Of a DNA stretch of 64,000 nt, positions 52,970 through 62,659 are shown one piece after another. The DNA is from Allacma fusca (taxonomy: Eukaryota > Arthropoda > Collembola > Symphypleona > Sminthuridae), in the NCBI GenBank assembly GCA_947179485.1, contig OX359248.1, forward strand, positions 46,076,847 through 46,140,846, written 5' to 3'. A model generated the notes under the pieces. The model made no database searches. It was not told where the DNA came from and saw only the letters and a list, made by a program, of their open reading frames with translations. The position numbers were made by a program, and so were the translations under genes. The number at the start of each line of letters is the position of its first letter. The stretch's first letter is position 1.

Positions 52970-55940
52970 GAAAACCTTAAGAATATAATTATTTGAGGCA
53001 CGGAACGACCAAAAGATAGCTAAGGAAATAATTTAATGACTTATTTGATACCAAATAATTACACCGTGCACTTTGTAATTCCTATTCCAAATTAAGGTAA
53101 ATTGCTGGAAATAGCGTTAGTTCACAGAAAACGCATTGTCAGTCACTGCACCCAGAATTTGCTTGGTATCAATTGAAACCAACCTGGTACAGGTTGAGCA
53201 ATCCCCCGGAACTTGTCCCAGGTATATTTTCCCAATACCAGGAATACTAATACAGAATGACCCCGCAAATTCTACCCTGACAGTTAACACTGACACCACA
53301 AGGAATTTACCTTGTATCAATTGGTACTTTAGCCCGTAATCCCGGAGAAATTCCTGAAGGTCCGAGGTGTTCACTCCAATGACGATTATTCCACGACACG
53401 AAAGTAACAGGAGACTCCAGCCAATGAGCATTTCGGGAAAGTGCCAAAAGAAAATGGCTCCTACCAGAGATTCAAAAACTATTGTTTGTGTCCTTTTTTG
53501 GGAACGCTTCCATTCAAAATGCATGTCGAGCACGGGGACGCGCTGTAAATTCAATGGGGAGCGAAGGGTGTTTTCATGCTCTAAATTGCCGCATATATTT
53601 AATCTATGCATGACATTACCACACCCAAAATCCTCCTGGGAATTTCACTACAAGGAAGGAACCCCTGTAAAGGGACCGTAGGACGAAGTTAGGGACAACA
53701 TCTAAATGTAGATACATAGGCTCGAATAAAAATACACAACCTATTACAAATAGAGCAACCCGTATTCCTTGAAAAAAAAGTTACATACAAATAATAAGTA
53801 CATGTCTCCTCCTTCTCATCCCCCCAAAAAAAAATTTGTTTTTTACGTAGTTTTTATGCCTCCGCATAGAAATGTATGTATTTTCCAAGAACGAATAAAA
53901 ATAACTGTTTCACAAGCCCTGGTTGGTACTGAGCCATTGAACTACTCCAAACAACTTCCCATTCATTTTGAATAATTGAACAGGAACGCATCCCAAACAC
54001 TGGGTCTGTTGTGTGGGCAGAGCTCTCGATTGTTGCAATTTTCAATTATGTCTATCAATGAGTCAGTTCATTCCCAATAATGTCACTGTGAGTCAATGTG
54101 AGTACTGGGATGTGTGGACAATCAGAGTTAGTAAATTTGTTACTACTAGTTCAGCCGGAATTGATACCAAGTCAATCCGGGTTGGGTCAATAAATACCCG
54201 GTACAGCTTATACGGGACTTGCAGTTCTCAACATTAGACCGCCTTAATTAATACCTGGTAGATAGGTACAATGGAATTCTTCCTAACACCTTAAACCCTG
54301 CACCAAACACGAAACCCGATTTCCCCAAAGTTCCCTTTACAGATAACATTGTCCCCTCCAGTTGAGGAAATGTCTCGTGGAATGACCTTGTACCCCGATA
54401 CCGTTCACATTACTACCAAAATCTCTATCAATTCCACCAGGTATTTTCCCTGGTACATCCTCTCAACTGGAAATTCCCTTTATTGCACTTAAGCAAAATC
54501 TCCACGTTAATTCACACTGTACATACAGAAGGGAAGGAAGAAACTACAACTCTAAATTTGAACGGGCTGCCATCTCTTTCTGTTAATGGTGACGGCCTTT
54601 GGGGAAACTGAACCATTGGTTGTATCCAAACTCTCGGCCCAACTATTATAGCATTTCCATATTTCAACGCCTGCTTCGTACATTTATGGCTGTCCCGTAT
54701 AATTAGTAGTAAATCCGTAGTTGTCCCTGTTTAATGAACTCCAGAGTATAAATAATATGACGTCACTTTATGACATGCTGAACGCGGCTATTTTACTGTC
54801 AAACAATAATTTTATTCTTATGGAAATAAATCAGTGAACTGTGGAGTTAGCAGTTTGATTAAAAGTCCGGAACTACATTCAACTGCAAACTTGTACTTGT
54901 GACCCTCTATCAGTATTTATCCAGGATTTCGTCCTGGGTCACTGTCAGGAACATGTAGGATGATATGAATATTAAGGAGGAATCCATAGTACGTATGACT
55001 TTTGTTTTATGACTGAATAGACCAGAATTCACAAAGAGCTAAATGTCATTAACTCAGGTCCCGTTTACAAGTTTTACGACACCCCAAACACTTATTTCGA
55101 GAATTTATCTGTCGTTAACCAGGACTCCAGAGTCTAATCCTAACTTTAAACTGGGAGCTACTGTATCCTGTAATGGTCGAAATGGAAATTTTTAGTGCAT
55201 ATACACTCCAACAGAAAAAAGTGGAAGGAGGTTTTATGGGCTTATGGACCATTGGAATGGGAAGATCATTAGGCCAACCGTTGTACTTGAGTGCAATTTG
55301 TTGAGATCTTCAAGAAGCGATACAAGATTGTTCTTTAAGGGGTTTATTATTGTTTATAATTAAGCATAGATATTTTAAGGGTACGCATTGTGGGTGTGAC
55401 GTCTCTAAAACAGCACCTGGGATAATGTCAACACATTCATATAAAATGAATGGGCATTATTCGGGCACCCGAGAGGAGGAGTTCGGAAATGCAGGAAAAT
55501 TGTTTAAAAAATCATGTATGAACATCTGACTTAAGCTTTAAATTTCCAGATAATTATTACAATCAATATCAACCAGAAGTATTCCATCAATAAAGAGCAA
55601 AATGTTCTAGATACATTTTCTATTAGAAGAGAAAGTTTTTGCATGAAGGTTGAGTGAATGCAAATTGGACCAAGTGCATTAAATATTCAAAGGCCAGAGG
55701 ACCATGTATAATTTATCATACAAGCAAATCGGTCTACTTATGCCTCATATCTCTCAAGAAATTGTTCGGAAGAGATTTACGTTCATCAGATAAATGCAAA
55801 AAAACAAAATGCTTGTAATAAATACAATGGAACGGAGTAAATGTGCAAGAAATTATTGTAGACACCAAATGACCTATAAATTCCCTTCATGAAATTTGTT
55901 TGAAATGATGAAAGTGTAAGTAAAGAATATTTTTTTTCAA
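52970..55940. other. Stretch upstream of the channel gene; promoter and non-coding first exon may lie here or further left
   Basis: No exon is recognised. The longest unassigned open frame of the window (164 codons, 53117-53611 minus) lies here and resembles nothing I know. TATA-like and initiator-like words are present, but none can be tied to a transcript. Confidence 0.4.
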
Positions 55941-55946
55941 TTTCAG

Positions 55947-56098
55947 GTTATTAAAATAATGGAGACGTTTGTGTTGCTTCCACTTCTACTTGGGTCTTGG
56001 ATTTTGCTTCCCAGTCATGGTCCTGTGATTGCTCAAGATATTCAAACAGTTGCAGAGTGTCCACCCAACACGCCTGGGAATGACTGCCCTGCCTTTAA
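55947..56098 (+). CDS. pHCl: pHCl exon 1 (first coding exon) with 12 nt of 5'UTR
   Basis: TTTTTTTTCAATTTCAG precedes 55947, so this exon is spliced to an upstream non-coding exon. The start at 55959 has A at -3 and G at +4. It encodes residues 1-46 and part of 47: a hydrophobic signal peptide (METFVLLPLLLGSW onward), then a short mature N-terminus with C34 and C43. The donor is GTAAGA. Confidence 0.85.
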
Positions 56099-59000
56099 GT
56101 AAGACTCAGTCTTTTTTCAATTTTTTCTTTCATTTCACAAAATTAGAACTATGCAAAGAAATAATAAAACATTACCTTTAAACAAGGGTTCAAAAGGTAG
56201 GTTTGTAGAAGCTCAAGACTAAATGTTAGATTTCTGGCATGGATTAATTGAGGGCAAAGAAATTAAAAATTTTGCTGCTGTTAAAAATTTGAATATTCGT
56301 TTAGCATGTAATGACTTGTACTTTTTTGTGAGGTACTTTAAAAGAATATTTGAAAAATTGAAAGCAAGTGGTCCTTAACATAGTGAGTTACAGTAGGGAA
56401 AGGTTTCAAGAGAGGAACGGTCCTGGAATTGGAGTTTGACGGATCTGTTTTAAATGATGAAATGTGAATGATCCTGAATATTATAAAACCACTTTTTTTT
56501 TACAGTATCAGTTTGGATCTGAGTGAAAAAGCTGCACTGGATTTGCTACTGAGCAAGAAAAGATATGACACCAGGTTGTTACCACCGAGTTCACGTAAGT
56601 TGATGATTAGATATTTGAAAAGTGCGTGTGGGGGAAACTCGTGAATTAGTTAAATTGCAAGTCTTTTCATCCAGACTTTTACTCTCCAGTCCCCCATCAA
56701 ATATTCATTCAATTCACTCAAGTTCTCAATTTCTATTGCTCTTGTTACTCCGGCTCGTGACAGTTTAACTTTTACACGAATAATCCTCCATCCTGAGGAA
56801 AGTGGGGGAATGTTATGGAAGCCGAGTCAGGATGAATATTCTCACTTGGTGTAACAACTCCTCCGAATATTTCCTCAGTTAGTGACCAACAAAAAATGGT
56901 CTCGGAATGCCTAACGCTCTCTCATTCTTTCAGGTGAACTGACCATAAATGTTAGTGTTCTACTCCTAACCCTGGCATCTCCAGATGAGTCGTCCCTCGT
57001 AAGTTCCACTCGTTCATTACCTTTTATTTCTTCAACTATACTCATTCCTTAACTTGTCCACGCTCTCAGTCCTCATAACTGGGCTCTATAATATGCTCAA
57101 AGGGAATTCAACTTGTAATGCTTTCTCTGTTCATATATCTCTCCTCTTCCAGAAATATGAGGTGGAATTTTTGCTAAATCTTGTTTGGGACGACTCAAGG
57201 TTAAAGCATGAATGGGTAAGAGATCCTGCAGATCCTCCCTCATTCTCTCCCGAGCACCACATCGCCTTTCCCGGAAGAGCAAATCCTCGAAGACGGCAAT
57301 ACCTTGATGCGCTCCATCACCGAGACAGGGTCTGGGTTCCCGATGTGTACTTCGTCAAGCATGGTGATTTCAGGGCTAACCTGGATCCTGGCAATCTGTC
57401 TCTCCGAATATTCCCAAACGGCACCATCACTTTCACTCAAAGGTATTCGTAAATTTAACTCCGTCCGTGGTAAAGAGACCCTCAGTTCAAATACTCCGAT
57501 TTTATAACAAATGCAGGGGATCTATAAAAAAAATCGTCTCTTACCATATCACGGATACAATTGTGAGGGGGTGCTTGAAATTATAGGATTTTTATCAAGT
57601 ATTAAAAATCATTTCCGCTCTCCAAGTTGAAATACAGTAGGGAAGGGCTTAATCAAGAATAATCTCGGAATTTAATCAAGACTAAATGCTATTGTCGAAA
57701 GTTACCACATAAATAAGCCTGGCCCATTTAGTTTTCTTCGCATTCCAATTTCCAGTGCTAGGGAATAAATTTTTATTAGGAAATAAACAAAATTCAATTT
57801 CTTGTACAAGATTGGGAAAAGGTATTTGGAGAATTTTTACAGGTAAAAAAGTAACCCTTGAGGTAGTCACCTTCCCCACAATACCTACATATGTATGTAA
57901 TGTACTTTTACAGGAGGAACGTTGAGGTTTAGCGACTGCAAAACTTTATGTAAAATCTGGGGCAAACGAGCATTGATCCACCGCTTGTACCTTTTTTTTT
58001 GTTGAGTATCATAAATTTCCAATTTAAAAATTTTCAAATTCAAATAATTTGCTTTGCCATACTCCCGATTCTTTTAATGTTGTCTTAAAATGGTCTAATC
58101 ACAGTATATTCTCACAATGAGATCCCCCTCAAAAGGACATTGTCTCTAATGCCCAAAATTATTTATTCGCATTATCGCTTCCCATCGCCCTAAATTTCCT
58201 CCACGTTGGAGTATTCCATAACATAAGGGCCATTAAGCTTCCATTTGTACTTAAAATTGGTGGAGTTGACAGTTAAAGAAATGAGGACGACCATATATCG
58301 TAGGTACAGAGAGCTCTTGGGTTCTGGGACTTGCGTGGAAGGTTCTGATTATAGGTACATAGAAAATGTTACATTGGGTCGCTCATTGACTAAAATATCT
58401 ACGATTATGACTTCCAGACGCCACCTTATTCTGTCCTGTCAAGGAAATTTGCCCATTTTCCCGTTTGATGATCCGAAATGCAAATTTGCAATCGAAAGCA
58501 GTAAGTCTTTTTGAAGTCTTACGAAATTATTTTCATGCATGGGTAGTCCGTGGACTCAATGCTATTATAATGACTCAAATACCTCATAGCAACTTTTTCA
58601 TGTGTGAACATAATTTCTTTTTTTTTTCTGTGTGTGTGTCTGATTCACTCTCTAGTTTCATACGAGCAGGATACTTTGGAGTTTAAATGGCAGACAGAAA
58701 CTGGAGTGTTAAGAAAATCCGATAACTTGACGACGCTCAACGCTTACCTTGAAAATAATACAACGGGCCTGTGTAGCTCTGCACATTGGCGAGGTCCTTA
58801 ACATTAATTGCTCTCAATCCCAATTCCTTGGTTGAGTATGACACATGAGACTGTAATGCCCCTTTATGGATTAAAAAAATATTATAGTTCCTCAAATTCA
58901 ATCATTAAAAGTCTCCCTGGCGTCATTATAATTTATAAAATGTGTCCATTTAGTATTTTTAGCACAGAGGAATTGGTGAAAGATTTTGGCTTTGGGTAAA

Positions 59001-62000
59001 CCATATATCTTCCCTTCCAGAACTATTTTTGACCAGTTTTGAGCAAATTTCTGATAAATTCACCTTCTTAAGCATTAAGCAGGGAATAAGCAAACTACAC
59101 CGTCACATTGCTGGATGAATTTATTTTTTTAATAGTTTTTTACTCCGAAGTTATCCTATGACAAATCTATGTATTTGTAATCTAAATCCATCTACAAAAA
59201 ATCAGGTCTCTCAGGCAAATGTTAATTATTCCCATATTAATTTTTAGTGACTAAATACAAGCATGGTTTGTGAAGCGTCAATAGTTTGCATTCCCATCTA
59301 TTCAATTCCTTAAAAAAAAATAAGAAACTGTTAATGTTAATATTTGTACTTCACATGTAAATTTTGCTTTCATTTTTTAATGAAAGAGGAAAAGTTATTT
59401 TTGATACCAATAGGAGGTAGCGTTTTCATTCTGACGAATTTTCATAGGAGGGATAAGTATGAACACTGATTTTGAGTGTAGCTTGGCTCTAGGTTTTTTT
59501 ACAGAATTTTAGAATTTCCATCGAATGAAATGATAAAATTTGATGAAAGAAAAAAAGCTACAAATCAATATTCTTTCATTATATCATAACAACAACACTA
59601 TTGTGAAAGGAAGACTAGGTTTCCCTTTGCTTAGGAATATTTCAGTAGTGCTAAATTCCCGAATGTAGTACAATACTTTATATAAATTACCATATCCTTG
59701 CTCTCTGATCTTATGAATCCATGGACGGAGGGATGAAGATGTGTGGTGTTGTTGTTTTCAGGGAACTACAGCTGTTTGGAGGTGACCCTGACTTTTAGCC
59801 GGGACCGAAACTTTTATTTTACGACAGTATTTATTCCGGACATCATTTTAGTCACTTCATCATTTATCACGTTTTGGTTGGAGTGGAACGCCGTTCCCGC
59901 TCGTGTCATGCTTGGTGTAACAACCATGTTGAATTTTTTTACGACCAGGTAAGACCTCCAAGATGACATAAAAAAAAACCATATGGGATTTTTGAAAAGT
60001 CTCACGTAGTCCTGCCTCTGTAAAAGGAGCGCTGAGAAAATATTTCTGGAAGGATGGGGATTGAGAGAGAGAGTGACAGGATATGATGATTTGTTTAGCA
60101 ATGGATTCCGAGCAACCCTGCCAGTGGTCTCTGATCTGACGGCGATGAACATTTGGGATGGATTCTCCATGTTTTTCATCTACGCTTCGTTACTTGAGTT
60201 CGTATTTGTAAACTACATCGGGCGGAAGAGACCCCGGAGAGCTCATGAACAGGCAACTCCAGTTTCATCGGCTCCAGTGTGTGAGGTGAGTTGAGTGTTG
60301 AAAAGGCTATAGTCCATGCCTTGTTGATTTACTAAAGCTCAGAATTTGAGGCTTGAAAAGTAAGCTTTGTTAGGATTTTGTCGATGATGCACCTTTTAAG
60401 ATCACATTTAATTATATACTAGTCCTTTTGTATTTATTGTATTATCCATTTGTGCCGGAATTTATTTTGACTGAAGAAATGAAATAATTTTGTTAGACAA
60501 ATAAGTTAGGTGAAGGTAACCGGTCCGCTCCAGGTTCACCAGTCACTCCGAGTATTCATCCAACAGAAATTGTTTCATGCACAAGGTGTGGCACGTCCCC
60601 CACCACTCATCCCGCAAATAGTGGCTGCTCTAGTCCAACGGTAAATCCCTTACTTGAACACAACCATTACACTAGTTGACACCATCAGAACCGGAACCCT
60701 TGGAACCGGCATCTCATCTTTTCTTATAAACTACTACTCTCTACTACTAAGCATTCGCCACCCCCCATCTCTATTCTTGCCTTGAATGCTCCGTAGTTTC
60801 AATCTACATTTTTCATCAACACCTTTTCGCCATTCTTGCACATCGCTATTTCCATTTTTTCTCCTTTGCTTGTCGCGCATTCTTTTTTGTTTTTTTTTCA
60901 TCTCTATATAGATTCTAGAAACTATTCTATGTAAGTAGCTTCATATTTTTGCCACCAAACAGGAGTTGGAAATTCTGTCTAAAACTTGGGAGCCTTCATA
61001 AAGCTCTCTCTCTCTCTCTCTATCTTCAGAAGCCAGATCTCTCAGTATGGTTTCCAGGCTCCTTCCATCCGAGCAGAGATTTCTCTAGATATTTCCAGCC
61101 ACTCCAAACGTTTATTCTTACTGGAGCACAAGTTCCCCCTCAAGTTCGGATTTGAGTTCCCTCATCTATTTGACCCGTCACATATGTAGATACATTTTTT
61201 TTTTCACTTTTTCTCTCAAAACAAAATAAAATCCTTTGCTCTATGCTTTAGAATCACATCTCAATCCAGCCAGATTAAACCTTCACTATTTATATAAGCT
61301 CTCTTTAATTTATTTAATTTCTGGTCTTCCTTCCTCGAAATAACTATTTAATCTTTTTCCATTCCGATAAACAGGGACGGTTTTTCTATATGTAAGTGTG
61401 TCCTCCCCGTTTGTTTGTATCCAAACTCAAAAATACTAATAGTAAAGGGGTCTAAAAATACTCTGGGACTTTTTCTCACTAAAATATTCAGATCCTGTGA
61501 CAGTCCCAACAACTTCCACGATGACCAACGAGGCCATGAATATTTTCCCAAGTGTAATTCCTTGTCATGTCCTCATTGACATTTACGTCCCAGTTCTGTC
61601 ATTAAAGTTGACAGGGTTTCAAAATAGTCTCACATTAATAATTCTTGAAACTAATAATTATGTATTATCAGCAGATTAAAGGGAATGGTCAGGTGAATGG
61701 CAATTATGACTAACAAAAAAATTCGGAGTCCTTTTGAATTCCCTGAGTTTATTTTTAACTGAAGTTATTCGAGATTTTTAAATACCCCCCCCCCCATTAT
61801 CTGATTGAGGGAAACTACCGGAAGGAAAAAGATAATTAGTTTTTCGATGAATTCAAAAATATAAGGAAGGATTGGAAGAAGGAATGTAATAAGGATGTGC
61901 AAGTATGGAAGTTATGAAGACACAAGATGACCTAATTTAAATGACTCATCCTTCCCAAACTAATCATACAAATTTTTAATTATTTTCACAGTGGCGACGG

Positions 62001-62144
62001 AGAATAATAGAGAATCCAATCCGAGTCGCGAAGACGATCGACGTAGTCTCTCGAATAGTGTTTCCGATTGCCTATGCAATTTTCCTCATCTACTTCTTTG
62101 TGACTCATCAGGCATTTAAAAAAATAACGTCGTCTTCGTGCTGA
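55959..62144 (+). CDS. pHCl: Cys-loop ligand-gated chloride channel, pHCl group; ten coding exons, 491 aa
   Basis: The coding exons are 55959-56098, 56506-56594, 56934-56998, 57153-57442, 58418-58500, 58656-58793, 59762-59948, 60099-60285, 60497-60640 and 61992-62144. They join in one frame with GT-AG introns of 407, 339, 154, 975, 155, 968, 150, 211 and 1351 bp. The protein has a signal peptide (about 1-25) and an extracellular domain with YDTRLLPP (67-74) and VWVPDVYF (158-165). The Cys-loop C202-C216 has exactly 13 residues between cysteines and contains FPFDDPKC. A second cysteine pair is C262/C273, as in glutamate- and pH-gated chloride channels. Membrane segments lie at about 285-308, 315-332, 346-371 and 456-479. 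VPARVMLG (313-320) carries the PAR motif of anion-selective pores. WRGNYSCL, TTSNGFRATLPVVS and the AMNIWDG start of M3 fit the arthropod pHCl group better than GluCl or GABA receptors. Whether the ligand is protons or zinc (as in fly Hodor) cannot be told. Several N-glycosylation sequons are present (47, 82, 179, 187, 246, 256, 257, 270). Confidence 0.92.
56506..56594 (+). CDS. pHCl: pHCl exon 2
   Basis: Residues 47-76, with codons split at both edges. It holds the N-terminal helix (SLDLSEKAALDLLLSKKRYD) and the LLPP element that opens the ligand-binding domain. Acceptor TTTTTTTTACAG, donor GTAAGT. Confidence 0.9.
56934..56998 (+). CDS. pHCl: pHCl exon 3
   Basis: Residues 77-98, RELTINVSVLLLTLASPDES followed by SL: the first beta strand and following loop of the extracellular domain. 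Acceptor TTCTTTCAG, donor GTAAGT. The size (65 nt) and position are typical of this exon in the family. Confidence 0.88.
57153..57442 (+). CDS. pHCl: pHCl exon 4
   Basis: Residues 99-194. It opens KYEVEFLLNLVWDDSRL (YEV strand with WxDxRL), then HHRDRVWVPDVYFVKHGDF (loop A region) and LSLRIFPNGTITFTQ. The arginine-rich insert NPRRRQ (142-147) is surface-exposed in the expected loop. Acceptor CTCTTCCAG, donor GTATTC. Confidence 0.93.
58418..58500 (+). CDS. pHCl: pHCl exon 5 (Cys-loop)
   Basis: Residues 195-222: RRHLILSC, then the Cys-loop. C202 and C216 have 13 residues between them and FPFDDP in the middle, which is diagnostic of the superfamily. The exon ends FAIES. Acceptor GACTTCCAG, donor GTAAGT. 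Confidence 0.95.
58656..58793 (+). CDS. pHCl: pHCl exon 6, with a non-consensus donor
   Basis: Residues 223-268: ISYEQDTLEFKWQTETG and on to the loop C region, TTGLCSSAHWR. C262 is the first of the second cysteine pair. The donor is GTCCTT, far from consensus, but protein continuity (WRG|NYSC) supports it. Retention of this intron would give Gly-Pro-stop immediately after R268. Confidence 0.87.
59762..59948 (+). CDS. pHCl: pHCl exon 7 (loop C, M1, M2)
   Basis: Residues 269-330. NYSCLEV completes the second cysteine pair (C273). M1 is FYFTTVFIPDIILVTSSFIT, with an unusual Asp295 after the conserved proline. WNAVPARVMLG leads into M2, VTTMLNFFTT. Acceptor TTGTTTTCAG, donor GTAAGA. Confidence 0.94.
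60099..60285 (+). CDS. pHCl: pHCl exon 8 (end of M2, M3)
   Basis: Residues 331-393. SNGFRATLPVVSDLTAMNIW is the pHCl-type M2-M3 link. M3 runs to FVFVNYIG (about 371), followed by the basic RKRPRR at the start of the cytoplasmic loop. The acceptor is a moderate TTTGTTTAG, the donor GTGAGT. Confidence 0.93.
60497..60640 (+). CDS. pHCl: pHCl exon 9 (cytoplasmic loop)
   Basis: Residues 394-441, 144 nt, phase 0 at both ends, so it could be skipped without a frameshift. It is rich in Ser, Thr and Pro, with cysteines at 421, 424 and 437. The loop is poorly conserved in the family, so this exon rests on frame, splice signals (TTTTGTTAG acceptor, GTAAAT donor) and position. Confidence 0.7.
61992..62144 (+). 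CDS. pHCl: pHCl exon 10 (M4 and stop)
   Basis: Residues 442-491. NPIRVAKTIDVVSRIVFPIA leads into M4, continuing YAIFLIYFFV and a short tail FKKITSSSC. The stop TGA is at 62142-62144. PIRVAKTID just before M4 is a strong pHCl-like signature. Acceptor TATTTTCACAG. Other exons in the 1351-bp intron 9 cannot be excluded. Confidence 0.9.
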   Translation, partial: WRRRIIENPIRVAKTIDVVSRIVFPIAYAIFLIYFFVTHQAFKKITSSSC

Positions 62145-62495
62145 CCTCCGCTTTTCACAACTTTGTAGTGCAACTCCGTCGATTGAAGAGACCAAGCCGG
62201 GAGCGTCTAGTCAATGTTACTCAACATCCCATCCCCATTACGACTTCCCCATTATCTTCGGGTATTGATTCCGTCAAAACCTTTGGCTCACCATCAATTC
62301 GGACTCTTTTAAACTGATGAGCCTTCAGAGGAAGGAAAAAGTAAAGACTCCACGTAACCCTCCGACTCCCCACCAAAACTTCCATCTTGGCACGCTTTTC
62401 AGGACGGAGCTCACTGCAAAGGACCTCACCCCTATTGGGTTCCCCTACTACATACCCCAAGATATAGTTTATTTATGCCCAGCGAACACTTATAT

Positions 62496-62501
62496 AATAA
62501 A
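62496..62501 (+). promoter_or_regulatory. Candidate poly(A) signal of the channel gene
   Basis: AATAAA lies about 350 bp after the stop codon. Other AT-rich hexamers follow further downstream, so the true 3' end is open. Confidence 0.35.
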
Positions 62502-62659
62502 TATATGATTCCCGAAGAACAAATAATGGTCGCGTTGTACTTCTACCTAAAGCCCGCCTTATTTTCAGAAGGAGGAAGCTCTTTTTATTACTTTCAATCT
62601 CCGTTGAACTGTATGGATCGACTATTAGAATTTTTTATGTTGGAAATTTTAGTGTGAGC

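Noticed and set aside
53117-53611. 164-codon open frame on the minus strand
   Set aside because: It is the longest unassigned frame, but it shows no domain, no signal of coding bias and no splice context, and shorter overlapping frames run on the other strand. Chance is the simplest explanation.
60912-60930. 19-nt micro-exon in intron 9 between TATATAG and GTAAGT
   Set aside because: Its length would shift the frame relative to the clear M4 exon.
61030-61155. Possible alternative exon in channel intron 9 after a CT tract and ATCTTCAG
   Set aside because: The frame is open for 41 codons in phase but ends at a stop and would remove M4. No donor is present and no family similarity is seen.
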